DNA of 64,000 nt from Streptosporangiaceae bacterium NEAU-GS5 (GCA_017592665.1 JAGFNW010000025.1:78768-142767), one strand, 5' to 3'. Numbered from the stretch's first letter, positions 25,601-34,517 are shown. Made by a program: numbers and translations. Notes: generated by a model from the letters alone, not told the origin.

Positions 25601-28074
25601 CCCAGGAAGATCTCGCCGGGCACACCTACGGGGACAGGCCGCAGGTTCTCGTCGAGCACGTACACCGAAGCCCCCGGCAGGGGCCTGCCGATCGGCAGGG
25701 TGAGCGCCGTCTCCCGCTCGGCGGCGTCGACGGTCCGGGTGGAGATGCCGACCGTGGCCTCGGTCGGTCCGTAATGGTTGACCACCGCGCACGGCCCCCG
25801 AGCCGCCAGCTCGCGCGCCCACGCCCACGGCGACGCCTCGCCCCCGAGGATCAGCATCCGGCGCGGCAGCAGCCCGGCCGGGTCGCCCTCGGTCAGCAGC
25901 GCCGCCAGGTGCGACGGCGTGATCTTCAGGTAGTCGGCCGGGTTAACGTCGAAGTACTCGGCCAGCTCGGCCGCCGATTTGCGCGGCGAGATGAGGTGCA
26001 GACAGCCGCCCGTCATCAGCGACAGATAGAACACCGTCACCGCGAAGTCGAACGCCAGCGACTGCAGCAGCGCGAAGACCGAGCCGGGCACGATCTCGAA
26101 CCGCTCCCGCATCCCGGTCAGGTAGACCAGGACCTCCCGGTGCTGCACCATCACGCCCTTCGGGCGTCCCGTGGTGCCCGATGTGTAGATCACGTACGCC
26201 AGGTCGCCGGGAGTGACGCCGGCCGGCACAGGACCGCTGTCGTCGCCCGCGTCGGGCGCGATCTCCACGAGCCCGTCCGGCAGCCGCTCCCGCGACTCGG
26301 CGTCGGTGATGACCATCCGCACGCCGGCGTCGCCGAGAACGTACGCGAGGCGGTCGCTCGGGTGCTCCGGGTCGAGCGGCACGTACGCCGCGCCCGCCTT
26401 GAGCACGCCCAGCACGGCGACCGCCAGGTCGACCGACTGGTCCAGGCAGACCGCCACCCGGTCGCCCGGCCGCGTGCCCAGCGCGCGCAGGTGGTTGCCC
26501 AGCCGATTGGAGCGCTCCTCCAGCTCGCGATAGGTCAGCCGGGTCCCGTCGTGCTCGACCGCGGCGGCGCCCGGAGTCCGTTCGGCCTGCGCCGCGACCA
26601 GCTCGTGCAGCAGCCCCCGCTCCGCTTGACCCACCCCCGGTCCGGCGGCCAGCTCCAGCACGTGGTCGCGCTCGTCCGGCGCCAGCAGCGTCAGCGCGGA
26701 GACCCGGGTCTCCGGATCGGCCGTGACCTGCCGCAGCACCTCGACCAGGCCCTCCCCAAGCCGCCTGATCGTGTCACGCAGGAACAGGCCGGTCGCGTAC
26801 ACGAACGCGCCGTTCAGCCCGGCCGGTGTCTCGAACAGGTAGAGCGCGAGGTCGTAGCGACTGGCCGTCAGCTCATATCCGAGCGGGGCGACCCGCAGTC
26901 CGTTGGGCGTGGCCGAACCCGGCTGGAAGTAGTTCTGCAGCGCGAACCACACCTGGAACACCGGCGACCTGCTGACGTCCCGTTCCAGGTCGAGCTCGTT
27001 GACCAGCTGGTCGAAGGGCAGCTCCTGGTGGTCATAGGCCTTGAGCGCGGTCGCGGCGGTCCGGGTCAGCAGCTCGGCGAAGGTGGGATCGTCCTCGAGG
27101 TCGGCCCGCATGGCGAGGCTGTTGACGAACATCCCGGCCACGCCGTCCAGCTCGGGCAGGCCGCGCCCGCTCACGGGCGACCCCACCGCGAAGTCGGACT
27201 GGCCCGCCCAGCGGCCGAGCAGCGCCTGGAAGGCGGCCAGCAAGGTCATGTACGGCGTGGCCCCGTGCGCCTCGCCCAGCCGTACGATCGCCTGGCTGAG
27301 CGGCAGGTCGATCGAGAATGCCTGGCCGGCGCCGGCGAAGTCCTGATCGGACGGCCGCGGCAGGTCGGTGGGGAGCGCCAGCGGAGGCGTACCGGCCAGG
27401 TGCTCGCGCCAGAAGGCCATGTCCCGCTCGTGCGCCGGGGTCCCGGCCCTGGCGCGCTGCCAGAGCGCGTAGTCGCCGTACTGCACGGCGGGCTGCGGCA
27501 GAGGCGACTCGATCCCGGCGTGGTGCGTGGCGTGCAGCGTGAGCAGTTCGTTCAGCAGGAGCTCGCCCGTCCAGCCGTCGGTGACCGCGTGGTGCGCCGT
27601 CAGCGCCAGCATGTGGTCGGATGGGTCGAGCCGGATCAGCGCGACCCGCCACAGTGGCCCTGCGACCAGGTCGAACGGCCGGGCGATGGCCTGGTCGACC
27701 AGTTCGCGCGCGTGCTCCTCCGACTCGGCCGCGAGAACCCGGAACTCCGTACGCGGCTCGGGGTCGATCACCACCGCGGGCACGCCGTCCTCGGCCGGCG
27801 AGAACCGCATGCGCAGGCTCTCGTGCCGGGCCGTCACTTCGGCGACGGAGCGCCGCAGCGCGTCTTCGTCCAGTTCGCCGCGCAGGCGGACGAGCTGCAC
27901 CACGGTGCACGCCGTGGTTCCAGGCACGGACTGCTCGAGAAACCAGAGGCGCTCCTGGGCGTGGGAGAGCGGCGGGTTCGTGCCGGCCGGGCGTGGAGTG
28001 ATCGTGGCGGCGGGCGCGCGGCGCCGTAACCGCTGGGCGAGCAGGGCTTGCTGAGCTGGCGACAAACTGGTCAC
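22696..28074 (-). CDS. NRPS C-A-T-TE fused to an MFS exporter
   Basis: A 1792-residue fusion of a complete terminal NRPS module to a transporter. Domains in order: C (HHAVTDGW near 175, preceded by NPPLSHAQERLWFLE); A (YTSGTTGRPKG); carrier (LGGHSLLAI); thioesterase (about 1090-1320); then a 12-helix MFS of the macrolide/siderophore exporter type from Met1345 (MRRFMGVAVGQLVS) to the end. My pocket reading is DFTKIGHVGK, close to the aspartate code DLTKVGHIGK. The thioesterase elbow is GHCGFG, so the nucleophile is Cys1138, with likely partners Asp1253 (GERDP) and His1283 (DEAAH). The GTG start has AGGGGA. The gene is uninterrupted, so synthesis, release and export of the peptide are physically linked. 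It is divergent from the LAL regulator. Confidence 0.95.
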   Translation of the reverse strand: MTSLSPAQQALLAQRLRRRAPAATITPRPAGTNPPLSHAQERLWFLEQSVPGTTACTVVQLVRLRGELDEDALRRSVAEVTARHESLRMRFSPAEDGVPAVVIDPEPRTEFRVLAAESEEHARELVDQAIARPFDLVAGPLWRVALIRLDPSDHMLALTAHHAVTDGWTGELLLNELLTLHATHHAGIESPLPQPAVQYGDYALWQRARAGTPAHERDMAFWREHLAGTPPLALPTDLPRPSDQDFAGAGQAFSIDLPLSQAIVRLGEAHGATPYMTLLAAFQALLGRWAGQSDFAVGSPVSGRGLPELDGVAGMFVNSLAMRADLEDDPTFAELLTRTAATALKAYDHQELPFDQLVNELDLERDVSRSPVFQVWFALQNYFQPGSATPNGLRVAPLGYELTASRYDLALYLFETPAGLNGAFVYATGLFLRDTIRRLGEGLVEVLRQVTADPETRVSALTLLAPDERDHVLELAAGPGVGQAERGLLHELVAAQAERTPGAAAVEHDGTRLTYRELEERSNRLGNHLRALGTRPGDRVAVCLDQSVDLAVAVLGVLKAGAAYVPLDPEHPSDRLAYVLGDAGVRMVITDAESRERLPDGLVEIAPDAGDDSGPVPAGVTPGDLAYVIYTSGTTGRPKGVMVQHREVLVYLTGMRERFEIVPGSVFALLQSLAFDFAVTVFYLSLMTGGCLHLISPRKSAAELAEYFDVNPADYLKITPSHLAALLTEGDPAGLLPRRMLILGGEASPWAWARELAARGPCAVVNHYGPTEATVGISTRTVDAAERETALTLPIGRPLPGASVYVLDENLRPVPVGVPGEIFLGGDRLARGYLGKPGLTADRFLPDPYGGPGARMYRTGDVGRWTADGSLAFMGRRDAQVKIRGYRVELGEIETVLADCPGVDQAVVELRDEHLVAYLVGEQSDVRALLRDRLPDYMIPTKYVWLDRLPLKSHGKVDRAALPPPDDVAPAEAVYVPPEGPLEEAIAAVWALVLGRERVGALDDFFELGGHSLLAIQAVARLRKQIPITLMDLFKNPTVRGLARLAEAGDDAPGGLLHLLTPPRTTTATLVCAPYGGGSAIIYKPLAEAIPDDWALYSIAVPGHELGEQARPIDEVASECAEEILNGIEGPLVLYGHCGFGVMLAVKIARLLHAAGRPIEAVYLGGVFPFTRLKGRMARIVTWIEDSASDQGWVNDLNAAGMDVAEFDPAELKLIIGNRRVGTRMAENYFGRLAEEQAEPLTCPVISVIGERDPICDFYQERYKEYHCVSTVTACVVIDEAAHYFVRYRAEELADIVTGTHQAILAGDTAPLESSTGKKTWWLQGVSRDDATPEADEPDAVRPSMRRFMGVAVGQLVSITGSALTTFAVPLWIYLTTGSLVSFALFSAVGLVPGLVAAPLAGAIVDRTDRRLVMLAGDIGSGVTQLALLILLWSGKLQVWHIYPLLVCLSVAMTFQRLAYQSAVPQLVPKRFIGHANGVVGLTNGVAQLIVPLAAAGLLAAIGLGGILVIDVVSYGVAIGTLIAIRFPDTMAWRRRETVWAEIVNGLRYSWGNTGIRSIITFFAVVNLFMSACFVMISPLVLSFATLDDVGRVSAFGGLGVFLGGLALAIWGGPRRKRLRGQLYALIAVGLFAVVIGLQENLVVIAVGVFGIFCSLTLLNGIYQTIIQVKVPQRYHGRVFALNQMVAFSTLPIGFGLLAPYVTTRLEPMLADGGPLAGTVGALIGTGTGRGIAFMYVIFGLIMAASVLVATRVNTLWNFDRLVPDSLPDDVVGLEALRAAEHAEPRLEETVA

Positions 28075-28134
28075 ATAATCCCCTATGAAATGTGCGGGCA
28101 GCCTTCATGAAAGTTTCACGGCACGGCACGTTTC

Positions 28135-28146
28135 AGAACACGTTCT
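28135..28146. promoter_or_regulatory. KstR-like inverted repeat AGAAC-AC-GTTCT
   Basis: AGAACACGTTCT, within TTTCAGAACACGTTCTAAAA, has 5-bp arms separated by 2 bp. It fits the TNNAACNNGTTNNA pattern of KstR-type TetR operators. It lies 61 bp upstream of the NRPS-MFS start and could overlap its promoter. Confidence 0.55.
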
Positions 28147-28193
28147 AAAACGGAATCCCAGTGGCTCTTACCTGGGAGAACACCACAATTCGA

Positions 28194-28227
28194 GCATTTC
28201 TGAGAAGCCCGCGCATTTTAGAAATGC
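28194..28227. repeat. 8-bp stem inverted repeat with 18-nt loop
   Basis: GCATTTCT (28194-28201) and AGAAATGC (28220-28227) are exact reverse complements. This may be a second regulator site or a transcript hairpin upstream of the NRPS-MFS gene. Confidence 0.5.
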
Positions 28228-28243
28228 CCCTGAACCAGGTCAA

Positions 28244-28259
28244 GGACAAGATCTTGTCC
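28244..28259. promoter_or_regulatory. Perfect 16-bp palindrome
   Basis: GGACAAGATCTTGTCC equals its own reverse complement. It sits between the divergent NRPS-MFS and LAL genes and is a good candidate operator for a dimeric regulator, possibly the adjacent LAL protein. Confidence 0.6.
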
Positions 28260-28566
28260 AAACCCATGACCCACCACGTAAAGACACCCCTCATCCCCCC
28301 GAAATCCCCCTCCCCCTGCACTCCCCGCCCCCCGCCGAGACCCGCCCAGCGCGACCCCCACCCCCGACCTCGCGGCACCACCCTTTGCCGTCGCAGGCCC
28401 AAAGCCGCCCATAGCAGCCGACACGCCAGACATAGAGGCCTCCGGCACAGTGGGGGTGCCTCCGGCGGGGGCGCTCCCCAGTAGCCCGTCACCTCGTTCG
28501 TCGTGGCGCGGACGAAACGTGCCGCTCCCGCCCTTGCTTGGATCACGGGCGCTTAGGATGGCGGCG

Positions 28567-31167
28567 ATGGAGCTGTGGGAGCGGTCGGACGCCCTGGAGG
28601 GGCTCGAGGAAGGACTTCGGGCCAGCGCTCGCACGGGCAGGGTGATGCTGGTCGCCGGAGAGGCGGGGATCGGCAAGTCCGCCCTCGTCAACGCCTTCGC
28701 CGAACAATGTGGCGCGCGGGCGCGCCTGCTCTGGGGTGTGTGCGATCCGCTGGTCACGCCCAGAGCGCTGGGGCCGTTGCACGACATCGGCTGGCAGGTG
28801 GGGGGAATGCTGGCCGAACGGCTCGAGGCCGGATCGAGTCAGGCGGAGCTGTTCGCGGCGCTGATCAACGAGCTGTCCGGGCCCGCTCAGCGGCCACGCC
28901 CCGTCGTCGTGGTGGAGGACGCGCACTGGGCCGACCAGGCCACGCTGGATCTGCTGGTGTTCGTGGCCCGGCGGATCGAGCGGTTGTCGGCGCTGCTTGT
29001 CGTGACATATCGGGACGACGAGGTCGGTCCTGAGCATCCGTTGCGGGTGGCGTTGGCGGCGTTGCCCCGGCATGTGGTGCGCCACGTGCCCGTACGTCCG
29101 CTGTCGAAGGCCTGCGTGGGCGAGCAGGCGGTCCGCGCGGGACGCGACCCGGACGAGGTGTATCGGCTGACCGGGGGGAACGCGCTCCTGGTGACCGAGT
29201 TGCTGGGCACAGACGGCACAGACAGCACGGACGGCACCGCGGCGCCCGAACGCGTACGGGATCTGGTGCTGGCGCGGCTCCTCGGATTGCCTGAGCCGGC
29301 CCGGGAGGTGGCCCACCTGGTCGCGGTCATGCCGACGCGGGCCGACCCGCCGGTGTTGATCGGTGCCGAGGAGCAGGCGGACCGGTGCGTCGCGGCGGGC
29401 GTGCTCGTACATGCGGGTGACGGCGTGGCCTACCGCCATGAGCTGTTACGGCGTGCCGTGGAGGACTCGCTGTCGCCCGCCCGGCGGGCCGCGCTACATC
29501 GCCGGGTCCTCACGCTGCTGGCCGGGGCCGGGGGCGTCGACGCGGCCCGGCTCATGCACCACGCCCGGCTCGCGGGAGACGCCGAGGCGGTGCTGCGGCA
29601 CGGGCTGGTGGCGGCCGCCGACGCGGCCGCGAAAGGCGCGCACCGGGAGGCGGCCGCGCACTTCGAGGCGGTGGTCCCGCATGCCGGGGGGTTGCCGGAC
29701 GTGGAGCGTGCGGAGCTGCTGGAGGCGTACGCGTTCGAGGCATATCTGGCCGGGATGCCCGCCGAGGCCCTGGAGGCTCAGCAGGCCGCCTTGGCCGAAC
29801 GTGAGCGGCTCGGCCAGCGCGAGCGCGTTGGGGAGAATCTCCGCTGGATCTCGCGGCTGGCGTGGTGGAGCGGCCGAGGTCAGGAGGCTGGGGCCGCGGC
29901 GGCTCGGGCGGTCGAGGTGCTTGCGGCCGGAGAGCCGGGCCGCGAGCTCGCCATGGCGTACAGCAACCGATCCCAGCTGCACATGCTCGCCGACGAACGC
30001 GAAGAGGCCATCGAATGGGGCCGGCGGGCACAGGCCCTCGCCGGTCGGCTTGGAGACCGGGAGACGGAGATCCACGCCATCATCAATGTGGCCAGCTCTC
30101 GCCTGTGCGATGGGGATATGGCCGCGGTGGAGACCCTCGAGCAGGCGCACGCGGAGGCCGCGGCGGCGAAGCTGGACGACCACTCCGTCCGGGCGCTGGT
30201 GAACAAGACCAGCGGCCTGTTGGGCCTGGCCCAGTACGTCTCCGCCGAGGAGGCGGTGGATCAGGCCCTGAGCTACGCGTCGGAGCGGGATCTCGACGGC
30301 TACGCCCAGTATCTGCTGAGCATGCGGGCGGAGATCCGGATGCAGCGATGCGCCTGGGATGCCGCGCTCGCCGACGCTGAGCAGGCGCTGGCCGGGGCGG
30401 GGGGCGGGGGCGTCGACGCGGCGGTGAAAGCCCTGGCCGTACGGGGACGCATCCTGGCGGCGCGGGGCGACGCCGGCGCGTCGCAGGCGCTGGACGAGGC
30501 GGCGGGGTACGCGTTCGCCATCGGGATGCTGCAGGCCGTGGCTCCGGTCGCGATCGCACGCGCGCGATACTTCCTGCTTTTGGGGGACGCCGGTCGTGCC
30601 GCCGAGGAGGCGCGCAGAGGGCTCGCGCCGGCGATCGAGAAGGGGCATGTCTGGCTCACCGCGGAGTTGGCATACTGCCTGTGGCGGGCCGGCGAGCCGA
30701 GCCCGGTGCCGCTCGCCACGCTGCCGGTGCCATACCAGCTGGTCATGAGCGGTGATTGGGCGGGCGCGGCGGCGGAATGGGACCGTCGGGGAGCGGAGTA
30801 CGCTCGCGCCGAGGCGCTGTCGGACGGCGACCGGCCGGCGGTCACGCGGGCGCTGCGCATCCTGGATGAGGTGGGGGCCGTGCGTGCGGCGCAGCGGCTG
30901 CGCGCCGAGTCGCGTGGCCGCGGGATCACCGGTGTGCCCCGTGGTCCGCGCGCGTCCACGGCCGCCAACGCGGCCGGGCTCACACCACGCCAGGCGGAGG
31001 TGCTCGGGCTGCTGGCCGAAGGACTGAGCAATGCCGACATCGCGGTCCGGCTGACCTTGTCCCCCAAGACGGTCGAACATCACATCTCGGCTGTGCTGGA
31101 CAAGCTCCAGGTCACCACTCGAAGCCAGGCGGTCGCTGCGGCGCATCGCCTCAACATGGTGCCCTGA
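28567..31167 (+). CDS. LuxR-family LAL regulator
   Basis: An 866-residue large ATP-binding LuxR regulator, the type that commonly activates actinomycete biosynthetic clusters. Walker A is GEAGIGKS (31-38) and Walker B is VVVVEDAHWAD (about 115-125). The middle is TPR-like helical repeats, and the C-terminal LuxR helix-turn-helix is LTPRQAEVLGLLAEGLSNAD followed by LSPKTVEHHISAVLDKLQV. I chose ATG 28567, which gives the usual MELWERSDAL opening; ATG 28558 is an alternative three codons earlier. It contains a TTA leucine codon at 29446-29448, so its translation may depend on the rare TTA tRNA. It lies divergent to the NRPS-MFS gene and is probably its activator. Confidence 0.9.
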   Translation: MELWERSDALEGLEEGLRASARTGRVMLVAGEAGIGKSALVNAFAEQCGARARLLWGVCDPLVTPRALGPLHDIGWQVGGMLAERLEAGSSQAELFAALINELSGPAQRPRPVVVVEDAHWADQATLDLLVFVARRIERLSALLVVTYRDDEVGPEHPLRVALAALPRHVVRHVPVRPLSKACVGEQAVRAGRDPDEVYRLTGGNALLVTELLGTDGTDSTDGTAAPERVRDLVLARLLGLPEPAREVAHLVAVMPTRADPPVLIGAEEQADRCVAAGVLVHAGDGVAYRHELLRRAVEDSLSPARRAALHRRVLTLLAGAGGVDAARLMHHARLAGDAEAVLRHGLVAAADAAAKGAHREAAAHFEAVVPHAGGLPDVERAELLEAYAFEAYLAGMPAEALEAQQAALAERERLGQRERVGENLRWISRLAWWSGRGQEAGAAAARAVEVLAAGEPGRELAMAYSNRSQLHMLADEREEAIEWGRRAQALAGRLGDRETEIHAIINVASSRLCDGDMAAVETLEQAHAEAAAAKLDDHSVRALVNKTSGLLGLAQYVSAEEAVDQALSYASERDLDGYAQYLLSMRAEIRMQRCAWDAALADAEQALAGAGGGGVDAAVKALAVRGRILAARGDAGASQALDEAAGYAFAIGMLQAVAPVAIARARYFLLLGDAGRAAEEARRGLAPAIEKGHVWLTAELAYCLWRAGEPSPVPLATLPVPYQLVMSGDWAGAAAEWDRRGAEYARAEALSDGDRPAVTRALRILDEVGAVRAAQRLRAESRGRGITGVPRGPRASTAANAAGLTPRQAEVLGLLAEGLSNADIAVRLTLSPKTVEHHISAVLDKLQVTTRSQAVAAAHRLNMVP

Positions 31168-31178
31168 GTCCGGCAACA

Positions 31179-31194
31179 TGGGGGACATCCCCCA
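31179..31194 (+). terminator. Hairpin after the LAL gene
   Basis: TGGGGG-ACAT-CCCCCA forms a 6-bp G/C-rich stem 11 bp after the regulator stop. There is no T run, so it may act only as a transcript end or stabiliser. Confidence 0.4.
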
Positions 31195-31324
31195 GCCGCG
31201 GCCCGTCGTCTTCTTCGTACCGTCGATTCCGAGGCCAATCGGCGGGGGCGCTGTCTCCGTCGATTCGCCCGGCTAAGGAATCGCGCGGGCGCCGAATGAC
31301 GCGCCCGGTAACGGGGAGACACTC

Positions 31325-31909
31325 ATGCACATCAGAGATCGTGGATCTCGAACGCCTATGGCCCGCGTTCTGCTGCGGGTTCTGCTGCCAGTTCTGGGCA
31401 TCGCCATGGCGCCCGCCTTGGCGGCGCTGCCCGCCTCCGCCGCGCAGGCCGGTCCTGCGGCCACCTTCGACGACCTGCCGGACGGCGTCGAAGTCAGCAC
31501 GCAGTACGCGCCCGCGCTCACCTTCGGCGTGGACCTGCTCGGCCACCCAGCCGGGGCGTTCCCGGTCGTGGCACGGTTACGCTCCGGCGCCCGGGTAGGC
31601 CGCGTCAATCCTGAGGTCGAGTCCTTCCGGAGCGCGCCGCCGGTCCCGCCGACCGTCTGGGGCCGGTTCGGCGTCCCGGCCGCTCAGGTGTCCGTGCGGG
31701 TCGGCACATTCGGCTCGCGCCCGGTGCGGGTGACACTCGACGCGTACGACGTCCGCGGAAACCTGGTCGTCCACCGCACGCGGATCGTTTCCAAGGGGTT
31801 CGAGAACCCGCTGCGAGTGGTGGTCCCGCAGGCCGTCATCACGACGTTCCGCATCACAGGGACGTCACTCGCGCCCCTGAGCATCGACAACCTCCGCTCG
31901 ACAGGATGA
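31325..31909 (+). CDS. Secreted beta-sandwich-like protein
   Basis: A 194-residue exported protein. A signal peptide with a long hydrophobic core ends near the ASAAQA region, about residue 40. The mature domain opens with ATFDDLPDGVEVSTQYA and continues with alternating strands (VSVRVGTFGSRPVRVTLDAYD) up to ITGTSLAPLSIDNL. This is the layout of small secreted, possibly sugar-binding, beta-sandwich domains in which FDDLPxGxxVxxQY starts the fold. No catalytic motif and no Cys were seen. The function is unknown. Confidence 0.65.
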   Translation: MHIRDRGSRTPMARVLLRVLLPVLGIAMAPALAALPASAAQAGPAATFDDLPDGVEVSTQYAPALTFGVDLLGHPAGAFPVVARLRSGARVGRVNPEVESFRSAPPVPPTVWGRFGVPAAQVSVRVGTFGSRPVRVTLDAYDVRGNLVVHRTRIVSKGFENPLRVVVPQAVITTFRITGTSLAPLSIDNLRSTG

Positions 31910-32620
31910 CCCGACCGTGTGGCCGGGATTGGGCGGGATCCCGGCCCTAGCGAACAGGGCCGCCACCGCGCCGCCACATGCTGCCGCGCCGCTCCGGACG
32001 GCGAGGACCGAAACCCCCGCCGAGCCGCAACAATGCGGGCCAGGCACCCCGGCCACCCAGCCAACGCGACCGGCACTGTCCGGCGTGACCAGCGCGGCGG
32101 ACGCGACCGGCGGCGTCGGCGTGCTAGTGCCGACGACGCGGCGAACACGCAGACATGACCCGCGCGGCGGACGCGACCATCGGACGGCGCGGACCATGCG
32201 GCCAGTACGAACGGTGCGGGCGGCACGGACCATGCAGACGGCGCAGACGGCGGGGGACGGCGGGGGACGGGGGGCGGTGGGATGGACGTGGCCGGCGACC
32301 ACACCTGCGGGAGGCGGACGGACACTGAGCGATCCCACCGCCAGCGCCGTCATTTCGGCGCATGACCCCCCGTCAATGACCCCAGATCCATCCCGGAGCC
32401 GAAGCGCCCCCGCCGGAGGCACCACCACGCCAAACCCTGCCGGGGGCAACCACACGCCACGCCCTACCGGGGGCCGGGGCCGAGTGTGGGACGGCAGGCG
32501 TGGTGAGGGGGAGTGCGCTTGGCGGGTGATTGAGAAGGAGGTGATCCCGGTCGGCGGCGCGATGGGGGCAACACGCCGCCTGGCTACCCGCCTCGCTACC
32601 CGCCTGGCTACCCGCTCTGG
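31910..32620. other. Gene-poor region with short degenerate repeats
   Basis: About 700 bp with open frames on both strands but no ribosome site, domain or convincing codon pattern. It holds imperfect repeats built from GCGGACGCGACC- and GGACCATGC-like words (32090-32260) and a short tandem of about 12 bp reading CTACCCGCCTGG/CTACCCGCCTCG at 32578-32612, just beyond the stop of the leftward XRE gene. It may be a decayed gene. Confidence 0.5.
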
Positions 32621-33487
32621 CTAGTGGTCGGCGAGGTCGGCGGCGACGCTGGTGAGGAGGGCGACGCTGGCGTCTTCGGAGAGCGCCGCGTCGAGGAGCC
32701 GCTTGTAGAGGATGTCGTACGGCGCGACCTCGGCCGGGTCGATGAGGATCAGGTCGGAGGTGACCGTGTCGACCGCGACGACGACCGGGTCGTCCGGGTC
32801 GGCGTAGGTGTAGATGGAGAACGCCGTGCGGGGCACGCTGTAGCCGCCGACGACGGCCGAAACGGGCAGCACGCGCATGCCGATCTTCGACATCCCGTTG
32901 ACCGTCGCCGCCAGGTGGAACAACTGCGCCTTGACGACCTCGGGCGGCGCCGACAGGCGGCGGATGGCCACCTCGTCGAGGATCACCTCGTAGGTCGGGC
33001 CGCCGGGGCGGCGCAGCATCCGCTGCCGGCCCGTGCGCCCGGCGAGCACCTTCTCCGGATCGGCGTCCAGCGGCCGCAGTCCGGCCTCGGCCGTATTGCG
33101 GGCCCGGGAGAACTCCGGGGTCTGCAGCAGCCCGGGCAGGAAGGTCTGCTGATATTCGCGGATCGTGACGGCGCCCGCCTCCAGGTTGGCGTACAGCGCG
33201 GTCCTGGTGCCCATGGCGTGGCTGTTGGACTCCCACCAGCCGCGCTCCGCGGCCTCCCGCGCGATCGTCACGATCTTGGTCCACTCGTCGTCGGCCACGC
33301 CGACCACGTCGAGGATCTTGATGATGTCGTCCAGGTCGGGCGCGGCGTGCGCGTTCTCCAGGCGCGAGATCTGCGCACGGCTCTGGCCGATCTTCTTGGC
33401 CAGTTGCTCGTGCGTCAGCCCCGCCCGGGTCCGCAGCAGGCGCAGTTCCGTGGCGAGCCGCAGCCGCCGAACGTAAGGGCTGATCAT
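32621..33487 (-). CDS. XRE-family regulator with DUF5753 domain
   Basis: A 288-residue DNA-binding protein. The Cro/C1-type helix-turn-helix occupies residues 8-65 (RLLRTRAGLTHEQLAKKIGQ, then SRAQISRLEN). The rest is the DUF5753 domain, typical of the large actinomycete family paired with DUF397 proteins, with IREYQQTFLPGLLQTPEF and a YEVILDEVAIRR segment. Its usual partner, DUF397, lies 1 kb away on the other strand. It is 6 bp downstream of the methyltransferase gene and almost certainly co-transcribed with it. Confidence 0.9.
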   Translation of the reverse strand: MISPYVRRLRLATELRLLRTRAGLTHEQLAKKIGQSRAQISRLENAHAAPDLDDIIKILDVVGVADDEWTKIVTIAREAAERGWWESNSHAMGTRTALYANLEAGAVTIREYQQTFLPGLLQTPEFSRARNTAEAGLRPLDADPEKVLAGRTGRQRMLRRPGGPTYEVILDEVAIRRLSAPPEVVKAQLFHLAATVNGMSKIGMRVLPVSAVVGGYSVPRTAFSIYTYADPDDPVVVAVDTVTSDLILIDPAEVAPYDILYKRLLDAALSEDASVALLTSVAADLADH

Positions 33488-33493
33488 GTGCGA

Positions 33494-34306
33494 CTACCTT
33501 TTCCGGCCCACTCCGCACCACATCGGCAGGTCTTGGACGTCGGCCGTGTCCGAGTCGGGCCGCCAGCGGGGCAGCGACACCACTCCCGGCTCCAGCAGGT
33601 CGAGATCGTCGAAGAACCGCGAGACCTCGGCGTGCGTGCGCGGCGTGGCCAGGGACACGGCGCGCTCGTTGTAGCGCTTCATCGACTCGGCCACCTCGTC
33701 GGCGTTGATGTCGCTGGCGGGGTGGGAGATCACCAGGTGGCTGCCGGGCGCGGCGCGTGCCATGAGACGCTCGACGATGTCGTACGGCTCCTCCCCCGGG
33801 ACGTACTGCAGGATCGCGACCAGCATGAACGCCACCGGCCGAGAAAGGTCGAGGATGGCCTCGGCCTCGCCGAGGATCTTGTCGGGCTCGCGGAGGTCGC
33901 CGAAGACATACGACGTCGCGCCGTCCGGATCACTCTTGAGCAGGGTGCGGGCGTGGGCGAGGACGATCGGGTCGTTGTCGGCGTAGACGATCCGCGACTG
34001 CGGCGCGATCCGCTGCGCCACCTCGTGGGTGTTGTTCTCAGTGGGGATGCCCGTGCCGACGTCGAGGAACTGGCGCACGCCGGCCTGCGCGGCGAGATAG
34101 GTGACCGTACGGCCGAGGAAGGCGCGGTTGGCCCGGACCGCGGGGATGATGTCGGGATGCGCCGCGACGGCCATCTGGGCGGCCTCGCGGTCGGCGGCGA
34201 AGTTGGTCCGTCCGCCCAGCCAGTAGTCATAGACGCGGGCCGGGTGCGCGACCGTCGTGTCGATCTCGAATGACTCGTTCTCGGGGCTGAAGCTCGGGCT
34301 GGACAT
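33494..34306 (-). CDS. DUF574 S-adenosylmethionine methyltransferase
   Basis: A 270-residue protein of the actinomycete SAM-dependent methyltransferase family once called DUF574. Family landmarks are ARVYDYWLGGRTNFAADREA near the start, the SAM-binding QFLDVGTGIPTENNTHEVAQ and YADNDPIVLAHAR. The start at 34306 has a strong GAGGAAGGAA site; the open frame continues upstream without support. It is the first gene of an operon with the XRE regulator. Members of this family often sit beside XRE/DUF397 genes, and the target of methylation is not known. Confidence 0.88.
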   Translation of the reverse strand: MSSPSFSPENESFEIDTTVAHPARVYDYWLGGRTNFAADREAAQMAVAAHPDIIPAVRANRAFLGRTVTYLAAQAGVRQFLDVGTGIPTENNTHEVAQRIAPQSRIVYADNDPIVLAHARTLLKSDPDGATSYVFGDLREPDKILGEAEAILDLSRPVAFMLVAILQYVPGEEPYDIVERLMARAAPGSHLVISHPASDINADEVAESMKRYNERAVSLATPRTHAEVSRFFDDLDLLEPGVVSLPRWRPDSDTADVQDLPMWCGVGRKR

Positions 34307-34517
34307 GACTTCCTTCCTCAAGCCGGGCGGGGGCCTGCACAGCCCAGGATCGTGAACGGTGCCGATTATCCTTCCGTGCTTCCCTCTGGGCAAGGAGCCG
34401 TATACCAACCGTTGGATCTCACTGTGCCCAACGTACAGAAAGCTGTACTGTTCATGGCATAGATCAGACAGGAGATATGGATATTGATACCTCCTGAACA
34501 CCAATAGGAAGCGCATC

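Larger units (their letters stand above)
28075..28566. other. Intergenic control region between NRPS-MFS and LAL regulator
   Basis: About 490 bp without a convincing gene. It holds three separate inverted repeats, listed individually, in the 200 bp nearest the NRPS start. A C-rich stretch of about 28295-28370 (long runs of C on the plus strand) follows, then an ordinary GC-rich segment before the regulator. Its divergent genes and repeats mark it as the main control region of the leftward half of the cluster. Confidence 0.7.

Noticed and set aside
25940..25950. TTA-like string in the NRPS-MFS gene
   Set aside because: In the coding frame it reads GTT AAC, so it is not a TTA codon.
31917..32624. 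A 235-codon frame and competing minus-strand frames
   Set aside because: No ribosome site, low-complexity translation and short DNA repeats; treated as a gene-poor region.
32373..33521. A 382-codon minus-strand frame over the XRE gene
   Set aside because: It is in another frame of the same strand; the 288-codon frame has clear HTH and DUF5753 motifs.
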